Origin: Thalassotalea euphylliae
GTDB lineage: Bacteria; Pseudomonadota; Gammaproteobacteria; Enterobacterales; Alteromonadaceae
Direction: 5' to 3'
NCBI RefSeq assembly: GCF_003390335.1
Contig: NZ_QUOU01000001.1
Location: 3,224,001 to 3,288,000, forward strand
DNA: 64,000 bases
Shown here piece after piece: positions 1 to 9,463 of this stretch. Positions within the stretch are counted from its first letter, which is position 1, and each line of letters opens with the position of its first letter. The position numbers and the translations under genes were made by a program. The notes beneath the pieces are model-generated. The model ran no database searches and had not been told where the DNA came from. It worked only from the letters and a program-made list of their open reading frames with translations.

Positions 1-219
1 TTCTTGCCATTGCTCTGCATCTTTTTCATAACGACTGATTTGACGCGCTAATTCCTTTTTGTCTGCCAGCGTTTTTGCCGAGCTAGAGCGAACCTCAACT
101 AAGGTATCTTCCATTTCCTGAATAATCAGGCGCACCATTTTTTCTGGATCTTCAGCCTTGTCTAACAACGCATTAATATTAGAATTAATGATGTCGGTAA
201 ATCGTGAAAAAACACCCAT
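1..219 (-). CDS. pspA: Phage shock protein A, N-terminal part (cut by window edge)
   Basis: The reverse strand reads 73 codons from an ATG at 219 to the window edge. The translation begins MGVFSRFTDIINSNINALLD and continues with a charged helical stretch, matching the amphipathic N-terminal helix and first coiled coil of PspA. PspA (IM30/ESCRT-III superfamily) binds stressed inner membrane and, when free, inhibits PspF. An AGGAAATG Shine-Dalgarno lies just upstream of the ATG. It is divergent from pspF, the usual arrangement. The C-terminal two thirds and any pspBC lie outside the window. Confidence 0.95.
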   Translation of the reverse strand, partial: MGVFSRFTDIINSNINALLDKAEDPEKMVRLIIQEMEDTLVEVRSSSAKTLADKKELARQISRYEKDAEQWQE

Positions 220-270
220 AATCATTTCCTCAACTTAGTTTGCTTTCATATCAATCTGGTAGCTTACTAT

Positions 271-286
271 TCATTATCCAAGCCAG
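271..286 (-). promoter_or_regulatory. Tentative sigma-54 promoter for pspA
   Basis: psp operons are transcribed by sigma-54 RNA polymerase with PspF. On the minus strand a TGGCTTG (-24-like) is followed at the right spacing by ATGA where TTGC is expected, about 50 nt before the pspA start. A second TGGC lies 14 nt further upstream. The -12 match is poor, so this is position plus partial consensus only. An inverted pair TTAGT/ACTAA at 381-397 beside pspF could belong to a PspF enhancer site, but I cannot assign it. Confidence 0.3.
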
Positions 287-411
287 AATGACAAAGCCAG
301 TATAAACCCATGTATTTATTAGCTTTATTTATTTTCGTAAAAATACTTCAAACCATTGGGTTAATAAAATACACTATTTGTTAGTGAAAAAAACTAATAA
401 TTAGGATGAAC

Positions 412-1524
412 ATGGCGCGCTTTAGTCAACAAGATAATTTGATAGGACAATCAAACAGTTTTTTGGAAGTATTGGAGCAAATTTCTCAAATAGCGCCACT
501 GAGTAAACCTGTGTTAATTATTGGCGAACGCGGTACGGGTAAAGAGCTAGTCGCAGCCCGCTTACATTACCTTTCTAAGCGCTGGGAGCAGAACTATTTA
601 AAGCTCAACTGCGCGGCGCTGAATGAAAATTTATTAGAGAGCGAACTGTTTGGTTATGAAAGTGGCGCATTCACTGGTGCTAATAAACGCCATGAAGGTC
701 GCTTTGAGCGCGCCGACAAGGGCACGTTGTTTTTAGATGAAATAGCTAATACTTCTGGCTTAATTCAAGAAAAGCTGTTGCGCGTTGTTGAATACGGCGA
801 GTTTGAACGCGTGGGTGGCTCGCGTACCATTAAAACCGATGCCCGATTAATCGCGGCAACCAACGAAGACTTGCCTAGCCTAGCCGAGCGCGGCGAGTTT
901 CGCGCCGACTTACTCGATCGCTTAGCATTTGATGTCATTACCTTGCCGCCGCTACGCGAGCGAATGGAAGACATTTTGGTGCTGGCTGAGCATTTTGCCA
1001 TCAACATGGCGCGTGAATTAGAGTTTGAGCTATTCAGTGGTTTTACTGAAAAAGCCAAACGCGCCTTGCTCGAATATCATTGGCCGGGCAATATTCGCGA
1101 GTTAAAAAATGTGGTCGAGCGCAGCGTTTATCGCTGTAACAACCCGCATTTACCTGTACATGAGCTAGTTATCGATCCCTTTGAATCTCCTTATCGTCCA
1201 ACAACGCGCGTAAAAACACAAGACAGAGTCGTTGAACGACCAGAAGTCAGTGATAGCAAGGACTTAAATACCGCGCAGGAGTCAGATACAATAGTGTCAA
1301 CTCAACCAGTACAACAACTGCACGCTGAGATAACGCCTAACTTCCCGCTGTCGTTAAAAAATTTATCACAGGATTATGAGATCAAATTGATCAAGTCAGC
1401 ACTGGCAAATTGCCAGTATAATCAAAAGAAAACCGCCGACGCATTAGAGCTGACCTATCACCAGTTGCGTGGCTATTTGAAGAAATACAATTTACTCGAT
1501 GGAAGTAATCTCGATGACGCTTAA
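412..1524 (+). CDS. pspF: Psp operon transcriptional activator PspF (sigma-54 enhancer-binding protein)
   Basis: Sigma-54-dependent AAA+ activator of the phage shock operon, held inactive by PspA. It has no N-terminal receiver domain and starts directly with the AAA+ module, as PspF does. Visible motifs are Walker A GERGTGKE, the sigma-54 contact loop GAFTGA, Walker B LFLDEI, and a C-terminal Fis-type helix-turn-helix with YNQKKTADALELTYHQ. I chose the ATG at 412 because AGGA at 403-406 is well spaced for it; an in-frame ATG at 406 overlaps that motif. At 370 aa it is about 45 residues longer than the E. coli protein, the extra length lying in a low-complexity linker between AAA+ and HTH. Its end overlaps sapA by 11 nt, so the genes are probably co-transcribed and translationally coupled. 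Confidence 0.95.
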   Translation: MARFSQQDNLIGQSNSFLEVLEQISQIAPLSKPVLIIGERGTGKELVAARLHYLSKRWEQNYLKLNCAALNENLLESELFGYESGAFTGANKRHEGRFERADKGTLFLDEIANTSGLIQEKLLRVVEYGEFERVGGSRTIKTDARLIAATNEDLPSLAERGEFRADLLDRLAFDVITLPPLRERMEDILVLAEHFAINMARELEFELFSGFTEKAKRALLEYHWPGNIRELKNVVERSVYRCNNPHLPVHELVIDPFESPYRPTTRVKTQDRVVERPEVSDSKDLNTAQESDTIVSTQPVQQLHAEITPNFPLSLKNLSQDYEIKLIKSALANCQYNQKKTADALELTYHQLRGYLKKYNLLDGSNLDDA

Positions 1525-3118
1525 CCGCTGGCTCAGTGCAGGATTAACCGCCTGCTTGGCATTGCTAACCGGCTGTGAAATAGAAAACCAAACCATTGCG
1601 CAAAACAGTTTAGTGTATTGCGCAGAAGGCTCGCCGGCTTCGTTTAATCCACAAACTGACACCTCTGGTACAACGATAGATGCCATTGCGAACCAGCTTT
1701 ACGATCGTCTCATTCGCTTTAATGACGACAATAGTATTGCCCCAGCGCTAGCAAAATCATGGCATTTAACCCGCGATGGCAAGATGATCACTTTCTATTT
1801 GCGCAAAGATGTGACGTTTCACAATACCGATTACTTTACCCCAACGCGCAACTTTAACGCCGATGATGTCGTCTTTAGTTTCCAGCGAATTTTGAACAGC
1901 GAACACCCATTTCACGCAGTCTCAGGTGGCAAGTATCCATTTTTCCAAAACGTGCAGTTTAGCCAGATTGTCAAAGATATTGAGAAAATTAACGACCACA
2001 CAGTGCGATTCAAGTTACATGAAGCCAATAGTTCATTTCTTGCCAACTTAGCAACTGATTATGCGGTGATTTTGTCACAGGAATATGGTCAGCAATTGCT
2101 GGCACAAAATAGAGCTGCCGAGATCGACACTAAACCCATTGGTACTGGCCCCTTCAAATTACAAGCTTACCAAGCAGGTACATTGCTGCGCTACTACCGC
2201 CACGAAAATTACTGGCACAATGAGGTAAAGCTTAAACAGCTCGTTTACGACATTACCGCCAGCGACACGGGTCGGCTAACCAAATTGCTCACCAATGAGT
2301 GTGATGTTATTGCCTACCCTATTGCCCCACATAAAATTAAAGAAAACCCGAACCTAATTGTTGAGGAAGTGACGGCGTTTAACATTGGTTACCTTGGCTT
2401 TAACACACAAAAACCCCCGTTTAACGATGCACTCGTCAGACGTGCCATCGCTCATGCAATCAACAAGGAAGCCATTATTAGCGCCATTTATGGTGAACAG
2501 GGAGAAATAGCACATTCGATGCTTCCGACCAGTTCTTGGGCGCACGACAGCTCGATTACTCCTCTGGAATACAGCTTAGATAGAGCGCAAGAACTACTGG
2601 ATGAAGCGGGTTACGAAGACGGGCTAAGTTTTGATATTTGGGCAATGCCTGTGCAACGTTCATACAACCCCAATGCGCTGACAATGGCAAAGTTAATTCA
2701 AGCTGATTTAAGTCAAATCGGTGTCAAAGTGGATATTGTATCTTATGAGTGGTCGACATTTTTACGTAGAGTCGGGCAAGGAGAGCACCAATCGGTGCTG
2801 TTGGGTTGGAGTGCTGACCACCCAGACCCAGATAATTTCTTAACACCACTGCTTAGCTGTAACAGCGCAGAAACCGGCAGTAATCGCGCTTTTTGGTGTG
2901 ATCAGGAGTTTGATAGTTTGTTAAAGCTAGCGCTAAAAACCGATAACATTAATCAACGAAAGAGCCTTTACTTGCAAGCACAGGCAATTTTTCAACGAGA
3001 CTTACCCTTACTGCCTATCGCTCACTCAAAACGCTTTCAGGCAAGAAATGATCAAGTGAAAGGGCAAATTTTAAGTTCATTTGGCGGTATCAACTTTGCT
3101 GAGGTCAGTAAGCTGTAA
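1514..3118 (+). CDS. sapA: SapA-type peptide-binding lipoprotein of an ABC transporter
   Basis: Periplasmic solute-binding protein of the oligopeptide/nickel family (SBP_bac_5), first gene of sapABCDF, linked in enterobacteria to antimicrobial peptide resistance and also reported to act in putrescine export or peptide uptake. The ATG at 1514 is preferred over 1499 because GGAAG at 1501-1505 is correctly spaced. The N-terminus is a signal peptide ending in lipobox LLTGC, so the mature protein should be a lipoprotein. Family features include YDRLIRF near the mature start and the GWSADHPDPDNF segment typical of this binding-protein class. The 534-aa length is normal. The stop codon overlaps the sapB start (TAATG). 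Confidence 0.92.
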   Translation: MTLNRWLSAGLTACLALLTGCEIENQTIAQNSLVYCAEGSPASFNPQTDTSGTTIDAIANQLYDRLIRFNDDNSIAPALAKSWHLTRDGKMITFYLRKDVTFHNTDYFTPTRNFNADDVVFSFQRILNSEHPFHAVSGGKYPFFQNVQFSQIVKDIEKINDHTVRFKLHEANSSFLANLATDYAVILSQEYGQQLLAQNRAAEIDTKPIGTGPFKLQAYQAGTLLRYYRHENYWHNEVKLKQLVYDITASDTGRLTKLLTNECDVIAYPIAPHKIKENPNLIVEEVTAFNIGYLGFNTQKPPFNDALVRRAIAHAINKEAIISAIYGEQGEIAHSMLPTSSWAHDSSITPLEYSLDRAQELLDEAGYEDGLSFDIWAMPVQRSYNPNALTMAKLIQADLSQIGVKVDIVSYEWSTFLRRVGQGEHQSVLLGWSADHPDPDNFLTPLLSCNSAETGSNRAFWCDQEFDSLLKLALKTDNINQRKSLYLQAQAIFQRDLPLLPIAHSKRFQARNDQVKGQILSSFGGINFAEVSKL

Positions 3119-4149
3119 TGTTAATCTTTACTTTGCGAAAGCTTAACTTGTTCATTTTTACCATGTTATTGCTCACATTGTTGAGCTTTAGCTTATCGTT
3201 TTTGTTCCCCGGCGACCAACTCATCAATCTGACTGGCCAACTGAACGCAACCGACGAAATGCGTTTAACATTAGCGCAAGAGTATGACCATAGCAGCAGC
3301 GTGTTTTGGCAGTACTTAGCTTATCTAGGCCATATTCTCAACGGCGAACTAGGGCTTTCAATGACCAACCAAGCCAACATAGCGAATGAGATATTGCGCT
3401 TGCTACCCGCAACAATAGAGCTGAGCTTATTTGCTTTTGTGCTGGCAACAGTTATTGGTATTCCACTTGGCTTTATCGCCGCTATTCGCCATCACAAACC
3501 GACCGACCATGCTATTTTGGCGTTTGCCATGATAGGTTATTCCATCCCGGTCTTTTGGTTGGGTCTGCTTGCGATTCTTACTTTTTCAATTCAGTTAGGC
3601 TGGTTACCATCAGGTGGGCAAATCAGTTTACTTTACGAGATTGAGCGCACAACGGGCTTTATGCTGATTGATATCTTGTTGAGTAATAGCCCTTACAAAT
3701 GGCAAGCCTTACAAAACAATTTTGCCCATATGATATTACCTGCACTGGTGATTGCTGCGGCACCTGCGACCGTATTTATTCGATTAGCTCGCACCGCCAT
3801 GCTGGAAGTACTGCAAACCAGCTATATCAAAGCAACCAGAGCCAAAGGACTAAGTTTTAGCCAAATTATCTTTCGACATGCCATTCGTAACGCATTAATC
3901 AAAGTCATTCAGCACATAGGTTTACAGTTTGCTAACTTGGTCACTTTGGCCATGATCACCGAAGTCATTTTCAACTGGCCTGGGATTGGTCGGTGGTTGA
4001 TTGAGAGTATTTATCAACGCGATTACACCGCCATTCAAAGTGGCCTATTGGTACTTTCCAGCTTTATCTTCTTGGTTCATATCATCACCGATTACACCTA
4101 TGCAGCACTTAACCCACTAGCCCGTGGAGCAAAATATGGCTCGCGATAA
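3118..4149 (+). CDS. sapB: SapB-type peptide ABC transporter permease
   Basis: Inner-membrane permease of the DppB/OppB family, 343 aa with six predicted membrane segments. The first lies at about residues 8-32, followed by a long periplasmic loop. The cytoplasmic EAA-type coupling loop is visible as SYIKATRAKGLS with downstream HAIRNALIKV. It pairs with SapC to form the channel. Its ATG overlaps the sapA stop by one base, and its 3' end overlaps sapC by 14 nt, indicating translational coupling. Confidence 0.92.
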   Translation: MLIFTLRKLNLFIFTMLLLTLLSFSLSFLFPGDQLINLTGQLNATDEMRLTLAQEYDHSSSVFWQYLAYLGHILNGELGLSMTNQANIANEILRLLPATIELSLFAFVLATVIGIPLGFIAAIRHHKPTDHAILAFAMIGYSIPVFWLGLLAILTFSIQLGWLPSGGQISLLYEIERTTGFMLIDILLSNSPYKWQALQNNFAHMILPALVIAAAPATVFIRLARTAMLEVLQTSYIKATRAKGLSFSQIIFRHAIRNALIKVIQHIGLQFANLVTLAMITEVIFNWPGIGRWLIESIYQRDYTAIQSGLLVLSSFIFLVHIITDYTYAALNPLARGAKYGSR

Positions 4150-5029
4150 AATCTACCAAGAAGAAGAGTTTCCATCACCACTAGTGCAGTTATGGCAGGT
4201 ATTTCGCAAAACGCCATTGATTTTAGTGGGGCTTGGCGCTTTTTCATTTTTAATTATTTTAGCGATTTTTTCTCCGTTACTCGCACCGCATTCCTCCGTT
4301 GAAAGTAATGTTGCAATGGCCATGTTGCCGCCTGCTTGGGATGATAGCGGTAACGTATCTTACTTATTGGGCACTGACGATCTAGGCCGAGATATGCTTT
4401 CTCGGCTGATGCATGGAACGTCACTCACTTTTGGTTTGAGCTTTATTGTGGTGATCATAGCGTTAGTGATTGGTGTATTTATTGGTGCCCTCTCCGCGCT
4501 GACCAAAGGTATCAAATCCAGTTTTCTCAGTCACTTTCTCGACGTGGTGTTATCCATTCCGTCATTGCTTTTAGCCATTATTATCGTCGCAATTTTGGGG
4601 CCAGGTCTTAGCAACACCTTGTGGGCTGTGGTGATGGTGCTAATTCCTCAGTTTGTTCACATCACCAGAACGGCAGTACAGGAAGAGTTTGCCAAAGACT
4701 ATGTACTTGCCTCAAAGCTTGATGGCGCAAGCTCACTGCGAATTTTACATTACTCAGTATTACCTAATATTATTGAAAAAATTATTAGCCAAGCGACCTT
4801 TGCACAATCTGCTGCCATACTCGATATCGCCGCACTGGGCTTTTTAGGACTTGGTGCCCCCATTCCATTGCCGGAATGGGGCGCTATGCTCGCCAGTGGT
4901 TTCGACCTCTTCTATATTGCTCCTTGGACCGTATACCTGCCTGGGCTTGCCATTTTATTTGCCGTTGTTGCCACTAACTTAGTTGGTGAGGGATTGCGCC
5001 ATGCCATTAAACAAAGGGTGCAAAACTAG
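4136..5029 (+). CDS. sapC: SapC-type peptide ABC transporter permease
   Basis: Second permease subunit (DppC/OppC family), 297 aa. The ATG at 4136 is preferred to an upstream GTG at 4124 because GGAG at 4126-4129 sits 6 nt before it. It shows the family's early TM helix (FSFLIILAIFSPLLAPH), the LLGTDDLGRDMLSRL motif and the EAA loop DYVLASKLDGAS. It overlaps sapB by 14 nt, and its TAG shares one base with the GTG start of sapD. Confidence 0.92.
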   Translation: MARDKIYQEEEFPSPLVQLWQVFRKTPLILVGLGAFSFLIILAIFSPLLAPHSSVESNVAMAMLPPAWDDSGNVSYLLGTDDLGRDMLSRLMHGTSLTFGLSFIVVIIALVIGVFIGALSALTKGIKSSFLSHFLDVVLSIPSLLLAIIIVAILGPGLSNTLWAVVMVLIPQFVHITRTAVQEEFAKDYVLASKLDGASSLRILHYSVLPNIIEKIISQATFAQSAAILDIAALGFLGLGAPIPLPEWGAMLASGFDLFYIAPWTVYLPGLAILFAVVATNLVGEGLRHAIKQRVQN

Positions 5030-6018
5030 TGAATTTATTAGACATCAGAAACTTATCCATTGAGCTGATCGGTAAACACGGCCGCACGCTGGCCGTTGAT
5101 CGCGTTAGTCTTGCAATGAAAGAAGGGGAAGTGCGCGGTTTAGTGGGTGAATCTGGCTCGGGTAAGTCTTTGCTCGCCCAAGCCATTGTTGGCGTACTCA
5201 GCGAGAAATGGCACGTCACCGCTGACCGTTTTCACTGGCGCGGTAAAGAGCTTTTACACCTACCATTGGACGAGCGTAAAGCCATTATTAGTAAAGATGT
5301 GGCGATGATCTTTCAAGAGCCTATGGCTTGTTTAGACCCGACTACAACTGTCGGCGAGCAACTAGAAGAAGCCATCGCTAGCTCGATGCTCAGCGGCAAC
5401 TTTTGGCAGCGCAGAAAACAACGTAAAGAGGCAGCAATAAAGCTGTTACATAAAGTGGGCATCAAGCAACACACTTATTGCAGTAAAAGTTACCCGCATC
5501 AGTTAACAGAAGCATTTTGTCAGCGTGTGATGATCGCAATGGCGTTGGCTAGGCGTCCTAAACTATTGATTGCAGACGAGCCAACCGCAGCAATGGAAGC
5601 GACTAACCAAAGTCAAATTTTCCGGTTGCTGGCGAGTTTGAATCAGCTCAAAAACATGTCGATTTTGCTGATCAGCCATGATCTGGAAAATATCACTCAC
5701 TGGACAAATACCATTACCGTGATGTACAGCGGCCAGTTCGTCGAGGCTGGTACGACTGAGCAAATATTTGATCAACCGCTACACCCATATACGCAAGCAT
5801 TACTTGATAGCAGCTTAAACGCAAACAGTAACTTACCGGCAAAATCGCGCTTAATGGCACTGCCCGGTAGTATCCCTATTTTACAGCACTTACCCATTGG
5901 CTGCCGCCTTGGTCCGCGCTGCCCGCGCGCACAAAAAGCCTGTGTAAATGCCCCCAAAGTAAAAAACTACCATGGCCATCAAGTTAGTTGTCATTACTCG
6001 TTGAAGGAATTGTATTAA
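5029..6018 (+). CDS. sapD: SapD-type peptide ABC transporter ATP-binding protein
   Basis: ABC ATPase, 329 aa, GTG start overlapping the sapC stop by one base. Walker A is GESGSGKS and Walker B LLIADEPT. The signature is LTEAFCQ instead of LSGGQ; a degenerate LTExxCQ is normal for SapD and is not a sign of decay. The C-terminal oligopeptide-ATPase domain carries CRLGPRCPRAQKAC, the cysteine-rich segment of Dpp/Opp ATPases. The TAA overlaps the ATG of sapF by one base. Confidence 0.92.
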   Translation: MNLLDIRNLSIELIGKHGRTLAVDRVSLAMKEGEVRGLVGESGSGKSLLAQAIVGVLSEKWHVTADRFHWRGKELLHLPLDERKAIISKDVAMIFQEPMACLDPTTTVGEQLEEAIASSMLSGNFWQRRKQRKEAAIKLLHKVGIKQHTYCSKSYPHQLTEAFCQRVMIAMALARRPKLLIADEPTAAMEATNQSQIFRLLASLNQLKNMSILLISHDLENITHWTNTITVMYSGQFVEAGTTEQIFDQPLHPYTQALLDSSLNANSNLPAKSRLMALPGSIPILQHLPIGCRLGPRCPRAQKACVNAPKVKNYHGHQVSCHYSLKELY

Positions 6019-6812
6019 TGGCCGCACAAACAGCGTTACTAGACGTTAGCGAGCTGAGTAAGGTATACAAGGTTCGCGGTAGCTGGTTCAAACGCAAAGA
6101 AATTACCGCCCTAGCCCCGCTGTCATTCACCTTGCAAAGTTATAAAACACTGGCAATTGTTGGTGAAATGGGCTCAGGCAAATCAACCCTGGCAAAACTA
6201 TTGGTTGGTGCAGAGTCCCCCACCACAGGTAAAATAAAGTTACATGGCCAACTGCTTGAGCCTGGCAACTTTAAGCAGCGCTGCCAGTATGTTCGCATGA
6301 TCTTTCAAGACTCAGCAACAACACTTAACCCCGCCTTAACCATAGGCCAACTGCTCGATGAACCGCTCAAACTCAATACAAACTTAGACGAAGCAGAGCG
6401 GGCACTACTTATTCGAACAACCTTACTGAAAGTGGGTATGTTGGCAGAGCATATGAACTTTTATCCTCATATGTTCTCTGGTGGTCAGAAGCAACGTATT
6501 TCACTGGCACGGGCAATTATTTTATCCCCTCAAGTTGTCATTCTTGATGAGGCGCTGGCTTCACTTGATCCATCATTGCGCTCACAAATGATTAATCTAC
6601 TACTCGATCTGCAACAACAAATGGGATTGGCCTTTGTGCTTATCTCTCACAATTTAGGGATAGTCCGCCACTTTAGCGATGAAGTCATGGTACTCTGTGA
6701 TGGTGAAGTGGTTGAGTACGGTGCAACTGCGCAGGTACTGCAGCGACCTGCCCATAAGTACACCAAAAGATTGATCATGAATCAAAGCGCTCAGATTGCC
6801 GGTCGACGTTAA
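6018..6812 (+). CDS. sapF: SapF-type peptide ABC transporter ATP-binding protein
   Basis: Second ATPase of the Sap transporter, 264 aa. Walker A is GEMGSGKS, the signature FSGGQKQR is intact, Walker B is VVILDEAL and the H-loop is LISHN. The ATG at 6018 has AAGGA at 6004-6008, so an upstream in-frame start at 5988 is unlikely. Last gene of the pspF-sapABCDF run; a hairpin terminator follows at 6845-6869. Confidence 0.92.
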   Translation: MAAQTALLDVSELSKVYKVRGSWFKRKEITALAPLSFTLQSYKTLAIVGEMGSGKSTLAKLLVGAESPTTGKIKLHGQLLEPGNFKQRCQYVRMIFQDSATTLNPALTIGQLLDEPLKLNTNLDEAERALLIRTTLLKVGMLAEHMNFYPHMFSGGQKQRISLARAIILSPQVVILDEALASLDPSLRSQMINLLLDLQQQMGLAFVLISHNLGIVRHFSDEVMVLCDGEVVEYGATAQVLQRPAHKYTKRLIMNQSAQIAGRR

Positions 6813-6844
6813 CTCTCCCGTTAGTTACCAGCATTTAGACAAAG

Positions 6845-6869
6845 AAAAAGCGCCATATGGGCGCTTTTT
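6845..6869. terminator. Bidirectional intrinsic terminator between sapF and ppiD
   Basis: A ten-base stem aaaaagcgcc / ggcgcttttt with a 5-nt loop has A and T runs on the two flanks, so it can end both convergent transcripts. It sits 33 nt after the sapF stop and 27 nt before the ppiD stop. Confidence 0.85.
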
Positions 6870-6895
6870 AAATAATTGATGAAAATCACGTTAAA

Positions 6896-8800
6896 TTAGA
6901 ACGTGGACGTTTCTTGAATCGCTTCACGTTGGCTAATCTTAGCATCCGCTTTTAACGAGTCGATATAACCTTTGTATGTCTCTTTTGCTAGCTGATTCGC
7001 TTTTTGCTCAGCTAATGCTGGGTTTACTGCACCTTCACCCGCTTTTACGGCTGTCACTTGGACAATGGCTAAATCGCCATTTGCCAAAGTCGCTGTCGCT
7101 GCTGAAATAGCGCCGTCAGTCGGTTTAGGTAATGTAAATGCCTTTTTCACAATCGCAGTATCTACTGCGCTCCCGAATCGAGCCACATCAGTTTGCTCTG
7201 CAAATTGACTACCTACTTGAGTTAAGTCTGCGTCAATGCTATCGCCGGCGTTGTACTTAGCCACTAATTCGTCGACTAACGTCTGTGCAGCAGCAGTCGC
7301 TTTTTCATTAGTTAACTGTGCTTTGATACGCTCGCTAACTTCGGTAAGCGGCTTAACGTCTGCAGCTTGGTGCTCGGCTAGGCGCACGACCATAGCAACG
7401 CCGTCAGAGACTTCAATCACGTCAGAGTTAAGGTTTTCACTTAGCACTAAATCAGAAAATGCTGCATCGATAACACTTGGCGCATCGAAAGGTGCAGGGT
7501 TGCCACTACGGGCTAACCAATCTGATGTTTTTACTTGCGCGTTTACCGCGCCAGCAGCATCGTCTAAGCTATCAGGAAATTCAAACGCAACACGTGCTAG
7601 CTCTTGTTGTAGCTCAAAAAATTGGTTCTGTGCTTTATCGTTACTGACGCGAGCCATTAACTCTTGTTCAACATCTGCAAATGCTTGAATTTGCTCAGCA
7701 ACAAGCTCGGTCAATTTAATGATGTGAAAACCGAAACTAGTTTCTACCACACCACTCACCTCACCAGCAGTTAATGCAAAAGCCGCTTCGTCGAATGCTT
7801 CGTCCATGACACCAGGCTCAATCCACTCAAGGTCGCCACCGTTTTCACCGCTAAATGTATCAGCAGATTCAGCTTTAGCTAGCTCGGCAAAATCTTCACC
7901 AGCTTGAATACGGGCGAGTAAAGCTTCTGCTTGCTGTTTTGCGGCAGCTTGGTCATCACCAGCTTCAATTAGGATATGTGATACGCGGCGCTGCTCTTGC
8001 TTGGTAAATTCACTGATGTTTTCTTGGTAGAAGGTTTTTACTTCTTCTGGTGAAACATCAACAGTCTTGGCAATCTCAGCCACATCAAGTGCTACGTACT
8101 CCAACTTAACCTTTTCTTGGTTCTCAAACATCGCTTGATTATTTTGGTAGTACTCACTGATTTCTTGCTCAGATACTTCGACTTTCGCTTTGAATTGCTC
8201 AGCTGCAATTGTCGCATATTTTACATCACGAAGTTGGCTTTGCAGTGCGGTCAGCTGCTCAGCTTGATAAGGTAGGCTAAACTCAGTCGTCACTAATGCT
8301 TGGCTAAGCTGACGTCGAGTTAACTCAACACGCAAGTAATCGCGAAAATCAGAAGATTGGAAGAAACCTGATTGGTTGATAATCGCTAAGTAACGGTTGT
8401 TGTCAAAAGCACCGTTAACTTGAAACTCTGGCATTTCGCGGATGGTTTTCTTTAAGTCTTCATCAGAAACGCGAATAGCCAAATCGCGCACACTCTGATC
8501 GATCAGCTTCTCGTTAATTAAATTATCGAGTACGCCGCTGCGAAAGTTCGCCATGTAACTTGGGTCGGCAGACAAGGTATCAAACATTTCACCAAACTGC
8601 TGCGCCATGCGATTGCGCTGTGCTTGGTAAGCCTGATCAAATGCTTGTTGTGAAATCTTTTCGCCATTCACTTCAGCTACAGACGTATCGACACTGCTGC
8701 TGTAGCCGCCAATACCAGCAACGGCAAAGGTCAAAATAATAAAGCCTAGGATGACTTTAGCGATAACTCCTTGAGAGTTTTCTCTTATATTCTCTAACAT
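6896..8800 (-). CDS. ppiD: Periplasmic folding chaperone PpiD (SurA/parvulin-like)
   Basis: Inner-membrane-anchored periplasmic chaperone acting at the SecYEG exit, 634 aa. One N-terminal membrane anchor follows a short cytoplasmic start (MLENIRENSQGVIAKVILGF). After it come a SurA-like chaperone domain at about residues 40-200 and a parvulin domain at about 265-360 (RRVSHILIEAG, then SFGFHIIKL). The C-terminal half is a second chaperone-like region. PpiD parvulin domains usually lack strong isomerase activity. It follows hupB as in E. coli (lon-hupB-ppiD), but the hupB terminator separates them. Confidence 0.95.
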   Translation of the reverse strand: MLENIRENSQGVIAKVILGFIILTFAVAGIGGYSSSVDTSVAEVNGEKISQQAFDQAYQAQRNRMAQQFGEMFDTLSADPSYMANFRSGVLDNLINEKLIDQSVRDLAIRVSDEDLKKTIREMPEFQVNGAFDNNRYLAIINQSGFFQSSDFRDYLRVELTRRQLSQALVTTEFSLPYQAEQLTALQSQLRDVKYATIAAEQFKAKVEVSEQEISEYYQNNQAMFENQEKVKLEYVALDVAEIAKTVDVSPEEVKTFYQENISEFTKQEQRRVSHILIEAGDDQAAAKQQAEALLARIQAGEDFAELAKAESADTFSGENGGDLEWIEPGVMDEAFDEAAFALTAGEVSGVVETSFGFHIIKLTELVAEQIQAFADVEQELMARVSNDKAQNQFFELQQELARVAFEFPDSLDDAAGAVNAQVKTSDWLARSGNPAPFDAPSVIDAAFSDLVLSENLNSDVIEVSDGVAMVVRLAEHQAADVKPLTEVSERIKAQLTNEKATAAAQTLVDELVAKYNAGDSIDADLTQVGSQFAEQTDVARFGSAVDTAIVKKAFTLPKPTDGAISAATATLANGDLAIVQVTAVKAGEGAVNPALAEQKANQLAKETYKGYIDSLKADAKISQREAIQETSTF

Positions 8801-8922
8801 CTTCTTCTCTTTAACACTCTTGTGTGTTTTGTGTGCGCGATTTTATCAGAAGCAACCTTCAGCTTGAAGTCACAAGCAGGGATAACCTGAGTTTTTTAAC
8901 TAAGTGCGCGCGCCACAAAAGA

Positions 8923-8946
8923 AAAGACCACCTAACGGTGGTCTTT
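8923..8946 (-). terminator. Intrinsic terminator of hupB
   Basis: A ten-base stem aaagaccacc / ggtggtcttt with loop taac is followed on the minus strand by a T-rich run. It lies 38 nt beyond the hupB stop. Confidence 0.8.
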
Positions 8947-8983
8947 GGAATGCTTGCATATGAAACTAAATCAAAACTATTGA

Positions 8984-9256
8984 TTAGTTACATGCGTCTT
9001 TTAAAGCTTTACCTGCTTTGAAAGATGGGATTTTAGCCGCAGAGATTTCAATCGTTGCGCCAGTTTGTGGGTTACGGCCAGTGCGTGCTGCACGGTCACG
9101 TACTGAGAAGGTACCGAAGCCAACTAGAGCAACTTGCTCACCGTTTTTCAATTCTTCAGTAACAGCTTCGATAAATGAGTCTAAAGCACGACCAGCAGCA
9201 GCTTTTGAAATATCTGCGCCAGCAGCAATTTTCTCGATTAGTTGAGACTTATTCAC
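8984..9256 (-). CDS. hupB: DNA-binding protein HU-beta
   Basis: Histone-like nucleoid protein, 90 aa, acting as a dimer that bends DNA with little sequence preference. The full family pattern is present: N-terminal helices MNKSQLIEKIAAGADISKAA, the VGFGTFSVRDRAARTGRNPQ region leading into the DNA-binding arm, and C-terminal PSFKAGKALKDA. The start codon is GTG at 9256, with AGGGGAAG just upstream. Its place between lon and ppiD favours hupB over hupA. Confidence 0.95.
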   Translation of the reverse strand: MNKSQLIEKIAAGADISKAAAGRALDSFIEAVTEELKNGEQVALVGFGTFSVRDRAARTGRNPQTGATIEISAAKIPSFKAGKALKDACN

Positions 9257-9463
9257 AGTGTCTTCCCCTTCAATTGTTATTATTCAGCACTATCGTTTGT
9301 TTTAGCGTCCTGCAGAAACGTTTATAACAAGCTTCTTTTTGAACATCAAGCACTGAGTTAAAGAAAAAATAGTAGATAAAATTTTTATTATCTTTGACTA
9401 GAACCCTTTGTATACGGGCGCTAGCGCTATCAGCGTTTCTAAGTTACCACGTTTTCAGCGTTT

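Noticed and set aside
5478..5560. sapD signature LTEAFCQ taken as a damaged ABC motif
   Set aside because: SapD proteins normally have a degenerate signature at this point; the P-loop and Walker B are intact.
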